Shown one piece after another: positions 16,275 to 23,700 of a stretch of 30,845 nt of DNA. A program made the translations under genes and the position numbers. A model generated the notes under the pieces. That model saw nothing but the letters and a program-made list of their open reading frames with translations, searched no databases and was not told the DNA's origin. This stretch comes from Chloroflexota bacterium (GTDB taxonomy: Bacteria > Chloroflexota > Anaerolineae > Aggregatilineales > UBA2796): assembly GCA_017743585.1 (NCBI GenBank), contig JAGHYP010000004.1, forward strand, positions 1 to 30,845, read 5' to 3'. The number at the start of each line of letters is the position of its first letter. The stretch's first letter is position 1.

Positions 16275-17707
16275 GCAGGCTTGGCGCGCGAGCTGGTTGA
16301 GTCAACCGGCTGCTCTGGCACAGGCTCGATGCTCGTGGCGGGCGTCGCCTCGCCGATCTTGAACTCTTCCAGCACGCTATCGTAGACTTGCGCGCCGTTC
16401 AAGCCACTGATCTCATCAGCGACCAACAGCAAGTTGTTGCGCAGCGTGCTGCCCAGCCGCTCGCCTGTCGCTTGCTCCACCAGCTTCACGGCGAGCGCGG
16501 CGTTGGCGATGCTGAAGCGGGTCTCAGGGCTATCGAAGCGTTCAGGCGCTAGGCCGTTGCTCGTGTAGCTCTTGCTCATGTAAAACTGCGCGTTGAGCAT
16601 GGTCAGAATGCGCGCTTGCTGCTCGCTGGTCAGAGACGGCGCGAATTCGGCGAGGAACTGCTCGCCTGTCTGATGCTTCAGCCAGACGTTCACGTACAGA
16701 TCGCGCAGGCGCCAGACGTTCACGTTCAGCGGTCGCATCACCTCGACGTACAGCTCATCGAGCGCCGCGCTCAGATGATCGAGGGCGCGCAGCAAATACC
16801 CTTTCCAGCCGAGCGACCACTGCGAGACGCTGCGCCCGCTGTATGCCGTGAACGGCTTGACAGTGACCGTCTCGCTCGGCGAGAAATCTTTCAGATATTC
16901 GTTGAGCGTGACGACGCGATAGCCGATGGCAGGCGCCTCGTGCGCCAAGAGCCAGTGCAAGAAGCGCTCTTCGCCTAGATGATGATGGCCGAACGCCTCG
17001 CCGCCGACTGCCACCAGCGTCAGGCCGCTGGCGCGCCGCACGCCGAGTTTGTTACGCGCCCAGTGTCCAGCGCCGCCCGCCGCGCTCACGTTGAACGAGA
17101 GATCGTCCGAGAGCTCATCGTTGCGCACAAAAACAGCCAAGCGACGCCCGTTCTCTAGGTCCACCCAGAACGGGCCGGCGTTCTCAACGGGCTCGTTGAT
17201 CTGCCCTTGTGAGAGGATGGTGTAGCGGTAGCCGCTGGCTTCCGCCATCTGAAGCGTCTCAAGGTCGACTGCCATTTCGGGCAGCCAAACGCCTTCAGGC
17301 GCGCGCCCGAGGTGATGCTGAAAGGCGACGTACCCCCAGTAGAACAGCGTGCGCTTATCGCGCCGCTTGAGCAGCGGCAGGATGGCGTGATGGAAAGCGC
17401 TGCCAACTGCGTTGCCGACCTTTTTCGCGGCAAGGTTATTGCGATCTGCCTCAAGAATGCGCTGATAGGTCTCGGGCGCGCGCCGACGCAGCCAACTCAG
17501 CAGCGGCTCGCCGATATCGAAGCTGATGCGGTCAAAATTGCCGATCTCAGCGTTAGGGCGATATGCCTCAGCTGTGATGCGCTCGTTCCAATTGCGGTAA
17601 TCGCCTGCCTCAGGCTCAAAGCCGATGTGTCCAGTGATCGGGTTTCCGCGCGGCGGCTGATAAAAGTGACCATGCACGCAGAAATATTGGAAGTGGCGAG
17701 TTGACAC
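16271..17707 (-). CDS. Glycoside hydrolase family 57 protein
   Basis: GH57 enzymes act on alpha-glucans (amylases, 4-alpha-glucanotransferases, branching enzymes). The 478-aa product opens with YFCVHGHFYQPPRGNP, the family N-terminus. It contains WNERITAEAYRPNAE and RAPEGVWLPEMAVDLETL, in which E144 of WLPE is the expected nucleophile. This subgroup often carries a C-terminal DUF3536 extension, and the protein seems too short to have the full one. Substrate cannot be assigned. The GTG at 17707 is chosen because GGAGGT lies exactly 6 nt upstream and homology begins directly after it; the 38 in-frame codons before it look non-coding. Confidence 0.88.
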   Translation of the reverse strand: MSTRHFQYFCVHGHFYQPPRGNPITGHIGFEPEAGDYRNWNERITAEAYRPNAEIGNFDRISFDIGEPLLSWLRRRAPETYQRILEADRNNLAAKKVGNAVGSAFHHAILPLLKRRDKRTLFYWGYVAFQHHLGRAPEGVWLPEMAVDLETLQMAEASGYRYTILSQGQINEPVENAGPFWVDLENGRRLAVFVRNDELSDDLSFNVSAAGGAGHWARNKLGVRRASGLTLVAVGGEAFGHHHLGEERFLHWLLAHEAPAIGYRVVTLNEYLKDFSPSETVTVKPFTAYSGRSVSQWSLGWKGYLLRALDHLSAALDELYVEVMRPLNVNVWRLRDLYVNVWLKHQTGEQFLAEFAPSLTSEQQARILTMLNAQFYMSKSYTSNGLAPERFDSPETRFSIANAALAVKLVEQATGERLGSTLRNNLLLVADEISGLNGAQVYDSVLEEFKIGEATPATSIEPVPEQPVDSTSSRAKPA

Positions 17708-17752
17708 AAAACTACCTCCCCGCTCTCGCGATGCGCTGGGCTGCCGCATGTT

Positions 17753-17782
17753 ATTGTAGCGCGCGGCAAAGGGCTTTTTCAG
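17753..17782 (-). promoter_or_regulatory. Promoter for the GH57 gene
   Basis: On the minus strand, CTGAAA (17782-17777) and TACAAT (17758-17753) are 18 nt apart. The start codon lies about 45 nt downstream. The -35 box falls at the very end of the CobW pseudogene. Confidence 0.5.
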
Positions 17783-18115
17783 GTCGCCCAGCGCGGAAAC
17801 GGATCGGGAAAGCGCTGCCAAGCGCGCACGCCAAGCGCCATCTCGCCGTCTGTGAGCAAGCAGGCGTCTAGCGCAGCGCGCAACGGATGCAGCCGTTCGT
17901 CATCTCTACAAGCCGCTCGTCTGTGCGGCTGAGCGCCGCGCCGCCGTCGCCCACCAACTGTGCATCGATGTTGACCTCGCTCATGTCGTTCACGATGACT
18001 GCCACGCGCATCCCTTCGCGATTGCGCAGCACTCGGCTGAGCAGGCTCGCCTTGCCTGCGTCCAAAAAACCTGAGAGGGCAATGACAGGCAACTTTCAGG
18101 CAACTTTCGGTTCTG
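17779..18115 (-). pseudogene. Collapsed CobW/G3E-family GTPase pseudogene
   Basis: The N-terminal part, translated from 18113 down to about 17868, reads NRKLPV (before the duplication), IALSGFLDAGKASLLSRVL, VAVIVNDMSEVNIDA and LVEMTNGCIRC. It clearly matches the start of CobW-type metallochaperone GTPases, whose usual forms are GFLGAGKTTLL and NGCICC. In a different frame, the last 30 or so residues (ALDACLLTDGEMALGVRAW, then DPFPRW) match the family's C-terminus. The roughly 200-300 residues between are missing. Further lesions are an 11-bp tandem duplication that puts TGA in frame just ahead of the conserved start, CAG where an ATG would be expected (18115-18113), and a damaged Walker A. 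A GAGGAG ribosome site (18130-18125) overlaps the stop of the upstream gene, so the intact gene was probably coupled to it. Confidence 0.8.
18086..18107. repeat. 11-bp tandem duplication inside the CobW pseudogene
   Basis: The unit caggcaacttt is present twice, back to back. Removing one copy restores the reading frame from the presumed original start into KLPVIALSGFL. With both copies, the frame reads TGA directly before it. Confidence 0.85.
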
Positions 18116-18128
18116 CGCCGGTTGCTCC

Positions 18129-18722
18129 TCACGACAAAATGGCAGCGTGGCGGCACGCTTCCGCGATGCTCAGCCACGCCTCGACCATCGCCTCAGCGGA
18201 GACAGCGCGCTTATGCGCGAACCAAGCTTCCACGCATGCAGCACGGTACTCAGGCGGCGTCTGCCGGGCGATCCACGCTTCATAGTCTGCGATCCACGTG
18301 CTAAGCTCTGCCAATAGGTGCGCTGTGCTCGCGCACGCTTGGGCTGTATCAGGCGGGGCGCCCTCAGGCGCGGCGCACCATGCCGTTGTTGGCAAGCGCG
18401 GCACAGGCGTGTAGAGCGCTGTGAAGCCGCCGCGCTTCACGAAAATGCCGCCGTGCTCGGGCGCGCCATAGAAGACGCCGAACCCCCAGAGCATGACCTG
18501 CGCACCGTTGACAAAACACAGCGTATACGCGCTGCTCTGCTTGACGCCTTCAGGCGCAGCCAGCTTGACCAACCCATAGGCGCTCAGCAGGTTGCCTTCG
18601 GGGCGCCGAATGTCGCAGCCCCAGCACCACAGCTGTTGATCGAGCAATTTAGGCGCGAGGTTGCGCGCCTGCGCGGGCAAAAGCAAATATGCGCTTCGCT
18701 TCGCTAGTGTGGGCATCGTCAC
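18129..18722 (-). CDS. Unidentified protein, CobW-linked
   Basis: A 197-aa soluble protein without signal peptide or clear membrane segment. The N-terminal half carries the stretch LWCWGCDIRRPEGNLLSAYG and then a beta-rich part (SSAYTLCFVNGAQVMLWGFG); the C-terminal half is helical with many Ala, Trp and Glu residues. I do not recognise the family. The gene has the best promoter of this region. Its stop overlapped the ribosome site of the now broken CobW gene, which suggests the two once worked together, perhaps in metal handling; that is inference. Start is GTG 18722 or ATG 18716, with no Shine-Dalgarno, and the predicted transcript start is only about 8-14 nt upstream, so translation may be near-leaderless. 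Confidence 0.7.
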   Translation of the reverse strand: MTMPTLAKRSAYLLLPAQARNLAPKLLDQQLWCWGCDIRRPEGNLLSAYGLVKLAAPEGVKQSSAYTLCFVNGAQVMLWGFGVFYGAPEHGGIFVKRGGFTALYTPVPRLPTTAWCAAPEGAPPDTAQACASTAHLLAELSTWIADYEAWIARQTPPEYRAACVEAWFAHKRAVSAEAMVEAWLSIAEACRHAAILS

Positions 18723-18736
18723 TCGCTTTCGGCGCC

Positions 18737-18766
18737 ATTATAGCGATACGCTGTATCATTTTTCAA
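18737..18766 (-). promoter_or_regulatory. Strong promoter for the unidentified 18129-18722 gene
   Basis: TTGAAA (18766-18761) and a perfect TATAAT (18742-18737) are 18 nt apart on the minus strand. Transcription should begin near 18730. Confidence 0.75.
18745..18757. promoter_or_regulatory. Inverted repeat in the promoter spacer, candidate operator
   Basis: GATAC-gct-GTATC is a perfect 5+5 dyad lying wholly between the -10 and -35 boxes of the minus-strand promoter. A protein bound there would block RNA polymerase. A second, looser dyad CTGAT-acaaa-ATCAG (18816-18830) lies ahead of the divergent dehydrogenase gene and also contains GATAC. The remaining intergenic bases (18767-18852) show no other clear signal. 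Confidence 0.4.
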
Positions 18767-18852
18767 GATTGAACAAGATGTGAGCAGGCTGCGCGCTTCA
18801 GCAGGGCGCGTTAAACTGATACAAAATCAGCGGCACAGGAATTCTTCTGGGC

Positions 18853-19878
18853 ATGAAGGCGTTGGTTTACACAGGCGCAGGCACAGTTCGGCTTGAGGAG
18901 TGCCCGCATCCGGGCGAGCCTGCCGAAGGCGAGCTGCTGGTGCGCGTGAAAGTCTGCGGCATTTGTGGCAGCGACGTGACGGATTGGTACATGTTGCCGC
19001 GCGCGCCCGTCGTGCTTGGGCATGAGCCGGCAGGCGAAGTGGTCGCGGTCGGCGCAGGCGTCACTGATTTCAAGGTCGGCGACCGCGTCGCGTTGCATCA
19101 CCACATGCCGTGCATGGTCTGTGAGCTGTGTCGGCGCGGCGCATACACAAACTGCCCGCAATTCAAAAAGACTCGGCTGTATCCCGCAGGGATCGCGGAA
19201 TATGTGCGTGTGCCGCGCGAGATCGCAGCAGGCGACGTGCTGAAACTGCCCGATCACCTGCCGTACGAAGCAGGTTCGCTGACTGAGCCTATCGCGTGCT
19301 GTGTGCGCGCTCTGGATCGCGCGCGCGTGCAGGGCGGCGACTCAGTCGTGATCATCGGCGCTGGCTTCAATGGCGTGGTGCTGGCGCTGCTGGCGCCGCA
19401 CTGGAACGCCGACAAGGTCGCCGTCCTCGACCGCGTGCCGAGCCGTCTAGCGCGCGCCGAGTCGCTCGGCATCAAGACCTTCAATGTGGAGAGCGAGAAT
19501 TGGCAAGCGCAGGTTCTGGCGTGGACAGGCGGCTATGGCGCGGGCGTTGTGATCGTCACGCCGTCTAAGACGCCTGTCATTCAGCAAGGCTTGGCGCTGG
19601 TAGCGCCCGGCGGCACGCTGCTGATGTACGGGCCGCCCGCGCCTGACGACCGTTTGGCATTAGACGCTAACTACACTTTCTTCAAAGAGATCACAATCAC
19701 CAGTTCCTACTCAGCCAGCCCGTATGATACGCGCCGCGCGCTCTCGCTCTTGGCAAATGGCGTGATAGATTACCGCGCCTTGATCACGCATCGCTTCCCG
19801 CTCGAGCAGGCAGATCGCGCGTGGCACATGACCAAGGCGGCGGGCGATTCGCTCAAAGTTGTAGTTGAGATGGCCTAG
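18853..19878 (+). CDS. Zinc-dependent alcohol/polyol dehydrogenase, MDR family
   Basis: A 341-aa medium-chain dehydrogenase that should oxidise an alcohol or polyol with NAD. Catalytic zinc residues are C38 in VCGICGSD and H57-E58 in VLGHEPAGEV. The structural zinc loop has four cysteines in CMVCELCRRGAYTNC. The Rossmann loop is IIGAGFNGVV, where GAGPIG is more usual, and strand 2 ends in Asp (AVLDRVPSRLARA), which favours NAD over NADP. Substrate is not predictable; sorbitol- and threonine-dehydrogenase-like members share this pattern. The ATG at 18853 has only a distant AGGAA. The gene is divergent from the unidentified gene at 18722. Confidence 0.9.
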   Translation: MKALVYTGAGTVRLEECPHPGEPAEGELLVRVKVCGICGSDVTDWYMLPRAPVVLGHEPAGEVVAVGAGVTDFKVGDRVALHHHMPCMVCELCRRGAYTNCPQFKKTRLYPAGIAEYVRVPREIAAGDVLKLPDHLPYEAGSLTEPIACCVRALDRARVQGGDSVVIIGAGFNGVVLALLAPHWNADKVAVLDRVPSRLARAESLGIKTFNVESENWQAQVLAWTGGYGAGVVIVTPSKTPVIQQGLALVAPGGTLLMYGPPAPDDRLALDANYTFFKEITITSSYSASPYDTRRALSLLANGVIDYRALITHRFPLEQADRAWHMTKAAGDSLKVVVEMA

Positions 19879-19903
19879 CGTACAGCGCGCGTCTGAAAGT
19901 CTA

Positions 19904-19912
19904 TGGTATAGT
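19904..19912 (+). promoter_or_regulatory. Extended -10 promoter for the transpeptidase gene
   Basis: TGG directly precedes TATAGT, an extended -10 arrangement, 36 nt before the start codon. No good -35 box is visible. Confidence 0.45.
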
Positions 19913-19947
19913 CATGGCAAGTTGAGCGTTCTCATGAGGAGTTTGCC

Positions 19948-21027
19948 ATGCGCCGAGTCAGCCTGACATTGCTCAGCGTCGCCTTGCTGCTGGGCGCGCT
20001 CGGTTCAGTCGCGCCACAACGCGCGATTTTTGCGCAGGGGGGGATAGTGTATGTGGTGCAGCCCGGCGATACGCTGTTCCGCATTGCGTTGCGGCACGGC
20101 GTCAGCGTGGATGCCATTGTCGCGGCGAACAACCTGTCCAACCGCTCAAAGGTCTACGCAGGGCAAACCCTGATCATCCCGACAACGAGCGTCGCTGCGC
20201 AACCTGCCGTGCCTGCCACACCTCTCGCCACCAGCAGCGTGCACATCGTGGCGCCCGGCGAGACCTTGAACATGATCGCGCGGCACTATGGCGTCACGCT
20301 GAGGGCGCTGCTGGCCGCTAACAACATTCCCAATCCAAATCGGCTGTTGGTCGGCCAGCGCGTGGTGATTCCTGGCGTAGCCGTCTCGACGCCTGCTGCC
20401 GATACAAGCCCGCCTGTAGCTGTGGATCCGCCCGCTGCCGCGCCTGAGGCGCCTGCGGCGCAAGTGCGCACCCACATTGTGAGGCGCGGCGAAGGCCTGG
20501 CGCGCATTGCGGCACGATACGGCATCTCGTGGCAAGCGCTCGCCGATTTCAACAACATCAGCAACCCCAACTTGATCTACGCGGGCATGGTGCTGCGCAT
20601 TCCCGCGCCGGGCAGCCCCGAAGCGGCCGCGCCCGAAGACTTGACGTCGTCCGGTCCTGCGGCTCCGGTCAGCACGGGCAAACTGATCTTGGTCGTGCTG
20701 CGCGAGCAACGCGTCTACGCCTATCAGGACGGTCAGCTTGTGAAGAGCTTCGTCGTCTCGACAGGCTTGCCGCGCACCCCGACCGTGCAAGGGCAATTCC
20801 GTATCTACGTGAAGTATCGCTCGCAGACTATGTCTGGCCCGGGCTACTACCTGCCTAACGTGCCGTACGTGATGTACTTCTATCGCGACTACGGCCTGCA
20901 CGGCACGTATTGGCACAACAATTTCGGCAGACCGATGAGCCGTGGCTGCGTCAATCTGCGCACGCCTGACGCACAATGGCTGTACAATTGGGCAGAAGTT
21001 GGGACGCCTGTTCATGTCCGCTACTAA
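19948..21027 (+). CDS. LysM-repeat L,D-transpeptidase (YkuD)
   Basis: A 359-aa exported enzyme that likely makes 3-3 cross-links in peptidoglycan or attaches proteins to it. A signal peptide (cut after the FAQ near residue 30) is followed by three LysM domains: VVQPGDTLFRIALRHGVSVD, HIVAPGETLNMIARHYGVT and HIVRRGEGLARIAARYGIS, each ending in an AGQ/VGQ/AGM..L.IP strand. Linkers are Pro/Ala-rich. The YkuD domain starts at KLILVVLREQRVYAY and ends with the active-site block: H318 in LHGTYWH, H323, and the nucleophile C334 in MSRGCVNLR. All catalytic residues are present. GAGGAG 7 nt before the ATG supports the start. The 3' end overlaps the next gene by 14 nt. Confidence 0.95.
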   Translation: MRRVSLTLLSVALLLGALGSVAPQRAIFAQGGIVYVVQPGDTLFRIALRHGVSVDAIVAANNLSNRSKVYAGQTLIIPTTSVAAQPAVPATPLATSSVHIVAPGETLNMIARHYGVTLRALLAANNIPNPNRLLVGQRVVIPGVAVSTPAADTSPPVAVDPPAAAPEAPAAQVRTHIVRRGEGLARIAARYGISWQALADFNNISNPNLIYAGMVLRIPAPGSPEAAAPEDLTSSGPAAPVSTGKLILVVLREQRVYAYQDGQLVKSFVVSTGLPRTPTVQGQFRIYVKYRSQTMSGPGYYLPNVPYVMYFYRDYGLHGTYWHNNFGRPMSRGCVNLRTPDAQWLYNWAEVGTPVHVRY

Positions 21028-21487
21028 CGCGCTTGATCACGTGGCAGCGCGCATCGTAGAGCGCTATAGCAATCCGTCGCGCAAGGCGTACACCTATTTG
21101 TTCCGCCTGCAGGCTGATGCGCCGCTGACGGCGCTCGTGCCATCTGCAACCGATGTGCTGGCGGCGTGGGTGGATGAAGGGCATGGCTTGGTGCCGACCG
21201 CGCCATCTGAAGCTGTGGCGCGCTGCCAAGCCGCCGCGCAGATCAGGCCGCACGCGGGGCCGCTGCACGGCCTGACGCCACATCAGCGCAAGCAGACGAT
21301 GGCGCGCGCTATCCAATTCAGCGTGCGCCCCGTGTCGGAAGATGAGATTGCACTGCACTTGGTCAGCCGCGCTTTGGGTTTCTCGCCGAAGGGCGACCGC
21401 GAGGTAATCGAGGCGTGGCGACGGGCAGCCGATGGCATCTGGTATTCGGCCTACCGCGAGCAAGAGCGCCAAGAGCGTGCTGAATGA
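21014..21487 (+). CDS. Unidentified small protein overlapping the transpeptidase gene
   Basis: The ATG at 21014 lies 14 nt inside the transpeptidase gene and gives a 157-aa, charged, mostly helical protein with no signal peptide or membrane segment. Recognisable stretches are DHVAARIVERYSNPSRKAYT and FSPKGDREVIEAWRRAADG, neither of which I can link to a family. The frame extends upstream within the transpeptidase gene, but the overlap start is more sensible. Translational coupling is likely. The convergent prepilin peptidase gene ends 4 nt later. Confidence 0.55.
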   Translation: MSATNALDHVAARIVERYSNPSRKAYTYLFRLQADAPLTALVPSATDVLAAWVDEGHGLVPTAPSEAVARCQAAAQIRPHAGPLHGLTPHQRKQTMARAIQFSVRPVSEDEIALHLVSRALGFSPKGDREVIEAWRRAADGIWYSAYREQERQERAE

Positions 21488-21491
21488 TCGC

Positions 21492-22325
21492 TCAGCCTAG
21501 CACAAGGCTGCGCAGGAGCTGAGTGGCCGCCGCAGGCGCGTATAGCCAAACCGCTGTGCCGATCAAGATATGCGGCGCGTACGGGATAGCGAGCACGCCA
21601 CGCCTCTGGCCGCGGCGACGACTGAGCAGCCGTTGTAGCACGGCGCCAAACGCCGCAACTCCGCCGCTCAGCATGGCGAAGAGCAGCGCAAACAAAATGT
21701 ACTCGCCGCCGATCAACACGCCGCAAGCGCTCAGCAACCAAACGTCGCCTAGACCAAAGACCGTGCGTCTCGCAGCCTTGCCGCACACTATCTTTCTCAG
21801 CTTGCCATGCGCCAAGCCGAGTAGCCACAAGCACATGCCGAGCGCGAAGCCATTCAGCGCGCCGCGCACCATCTCGTGCGGCACATTGCGCCAGCCAAAG
21901 AACAGCCATTCCAGGATAGCGCAAGCGGTCAGCGCAATCAGTGTGCTTGGAAGCACCCAACGATGCTCGATATCCACAATCGCAATCAACGCAAAGAGCG
22001 CCGCGTAGATGTAGAAGAAGCTCACGGGCAGATACAGCCCGTAGACATGGGCGAGCAGCGCAAAGATCGCGCTCAGCGCAATCTCGAGGGCGAGATAGCG
22101 GGCTGTGCGCTTGCTCAGCGCGCCTGATGCAACGCTTGTGATGCCGAACCATCGGCTGAGCGGCGCGCGTGGCACGAGCGGCGGCACAGGCGGCAAGCTA
22201 TGCGCGCTGCTGAACGGATTGCGGCGCGCGAGCTGATTGTAGCGGCGCGCAGGCAGGTGATCTGCCAAGCGATTGACGATAAACGCCGCCCCAAAGCCGA
22301 GCAAGGCGGCGATCAGCACGTGCAT
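21492..22325 (-). CDS. Prepilin peptidase, A24 family
   Basis: A polytopic aspartic protease that cuts the leader of type IV prepilin-like proteins at the membrane. The two catalytic aspartates are visible: D118 in IVDIEHRWVLP and D194 in FGLGDVWLL. About seven hydrophobic segments are present in 277 aa. The N-terminal part is a short proline-rich loop (SLPPVPPLVPRAP) without the CxxC zinc pairs of the methyltransferase domain, so methylation of the mature N-terminus is not expected from this protein. No pilin or assembly ATPase gene lies in the window. No clear Shine-Dalgarno precedes the ATG at 22325. Confidence 0.85.
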   Translation of the reverse strand: MHVLIAALLGFGAAFIVNRLADHLPARRYNQLARRNPFSSAHSLPPVPPLVPRAPLSRWFGITSVASGALSKRTARYLALEIALSAIFALLAHVYGLYLPVSFFYIYAALFALIAIVDIEHRWVLPSTLIALTACAILEWLFFGWRNVPHEMVRGALNGFALGMCLWLLGLAHGKLRKIVCGKAARRTVFGLGDVWLLSACGVLIGGEYILFALLFAMLSGGVAAFGAVLQRLLSRRRGQRRGVLAIPYAPHILIGTAVWLYAPAAATQLLRSLVLG

Positions 22326-22365
22326 CCTGTCATCTCATCTCTTCGCCATAGAAAAACGCGCCGCG

Positions 22366-23580
22366 CTATTGACGCGGAATGCCGTAGATCATCACGCCGC
22401 CGCTCGCTTCTGCCAGCGCGATGAACTTGTTATCAGGCGAGAACGCGCCCGTCAGAAAGCCGCTCTGACCTGCGCCGAGCGTGCCGCGCAAATATTTCGG
22501 CGACTCGGCCCGAATTGACTCTACGAGCCAGACGTAAACGCCGCGCGAACTGCTCAACACGCTGAGCAGCAGCGCGCCGTCTGCCGAGAAAACCAATGCG
22601 CTCAGCTCGCCGTCATGCTCGGTCAGACGGCGCACGCTTGCGCCGTTCGCCGCCGCCTGCACAAAGACCCCATCGCCGCGACCGCCGATCAGCAAAAAGC
22701 GCCTATCCGGCGAGAAGAGCAGGCCGCGCCGCGGATCGATCTCAGGCGCGCTGACGCTATAGACCTGCGCGTAGTCTGAGGTGCGGAAAACTTGCACTTC
22801 GCCGAGCGCGCCAACAGCCAACAGCGTGCTATCGGGGTTGAAGGCGAGCGCGAGGGGCGCGCTGCTGAATCCGCGCAGCTCGGCGAGCGTTTGCCCATTG
22901 CGCGCATCATACAGGCGCACGAGCGCACCGCGCTCATCGCGCGTGATGACGGCGAGCTGTGTGTTGTCAGGCGCGAAGTGTGGCCGCTCGGCGAGATAGC
23001 CGCGCCCGGCGATCTTTTGAAGCACGCGCCCTGCCACAGCATCCCAGAGCCATAGCTCGCCGCCGCCTCCCGTTGTGGCAAGCCGCCTTCCATCGGCTGA
23101 GAGCGCCGCGCCGCTGATCGCAATCGCGCCGCTTGGCAGCTCAGGCAGAGGGGAGCGATCAGCGGCGCGCAAAAAGCGCACCCCTCGGCGCGTCACCAAG
23201 GCGATCGTCTCGCCTTGAGCGCTGAAAAAGGCGTCCCGAACGTCGCCTTCAGCGCCGAGCGTCGGATCAGGCTGGCTTAGCACCTGAATGCGCCGCCCCG
23301 TGTTCAAGTCCCACAGCATCGCCACGCCGACCGCATCCACGCTGATCAGCCAATTGCGCGTCGCATCGAAAGCGAAACGGTTGACCGTCGCACTGTGTCC
23401 GATCAGGTTGCCGATCAGGGCAAGCTTATCGGCATTCGCAGGCGAGATCGGCTCTGCCAACAGCCGCCAGCCGACGTTCGGCAAGGTCGGCAGGGCGCCG
23501 CGCGTCGGATTGGCGGGCGCGGCGCTGTTACAGGCGGCGACGAACAGGCTGAGCGCGAGCAGAAGGCAGCGTGAGAGCAT
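22366..23580 (-). CDS. WD40-repeat lipoprotein
   Basis: A 404-aa lipoprotein with signal peptide and lipobox VAAC (C17), followed by a linker and a beta-propeller of about seven WD40-like blades. Blade cores include VNRFAFDATRNWLISVDA, LALAFNPDSTLLAVGAL, RGLLFSPDRRFLLIGGRGD and LSALVFSADGALLLSVLSS. Terminal Trp-Asp-like pairs are LWDL and LWDA. It is related in design, though not close in sequence, to the exported propeller at 8419-9882. The ligand is unknown. A weak GAGG directly precedes the ATG. Confidence 0.85.
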   Translation of the reverse strand: MLSRCLLLALSLFVAACNSAAPANPTRGALPTLPNVGWRLLAEPISPANADKLALIGNLIGHSATVNRFAFDATRNWLISVDAVGVAMLWDLNTGRRIQVLSQPDPTLGAEGDVRDAFFSAQGETIALVTRRGVRFLRAADRSPLPELPSGAIAISGAALSADGRRLATTGGGGELWLWDAVAGRVLQKIAGRGYLAERPHFAPDNTQLAVITRDERGALVRLYDARNGQTLAELRGFSSAPLALAFNPDSTLLAVGALGEVQVFRTSDYAQVYSVSAPEIDPRRGLLFSPDRRFLLIGGRGDGVFVQAAANGASVRRLTEHDGELSALVFSADGALLLSVLSSSRGVYVWLVESIRAESPKYLRGTLGAGQSGFLTGAFSPDNKFIALAEASGGVMIYGIPRQ

Positions 23581-23623
23581 CCTCGGGGCAGAAGAAAACC
23601 GAATTCAAGTTGCTAGGCAAGAA

Positions 23624-23641
23624 CGTTAATCTCTTTTAACG
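23624..23641. promoter_or_regulatory. Inverted repeat upstream of the WD40 lipoprotein gene
   Basis: CGTTAA (23624-23629) and TTAACG (23636-23641) form a perfect 6+6 dyad with a 6-nt centre, about 45 nt ahead of the lipoprotein start. It lies next to TTGACG (23649-23644, minus strand), a possible -35 box for which no good -10 is found. AT-rich arms and absent T-run make a terminator unlikely. Confidence 0.3.
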
Positions 23642-23700
23642 CGCGTCAAGCGCGGCGGCAAGCTGGGCTGAAATCGGCGCCACCCATCAGCTGGTGAGGC

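Noticed and set aside
17779..18177. A single intact 132-codon minus-strand gene
   Set aside because: Only its last 30 or so codons resemble a real protein (CobW C-terminus); the rest is an out-of-frame reading of the CobW N-terminus.
18745..18757. Assignment of the dyad as a Zur or Fur box
   Set aside because: The arms are shorter and the spacing differs from the consensus sites I know; left as an unnamed candidate operator.
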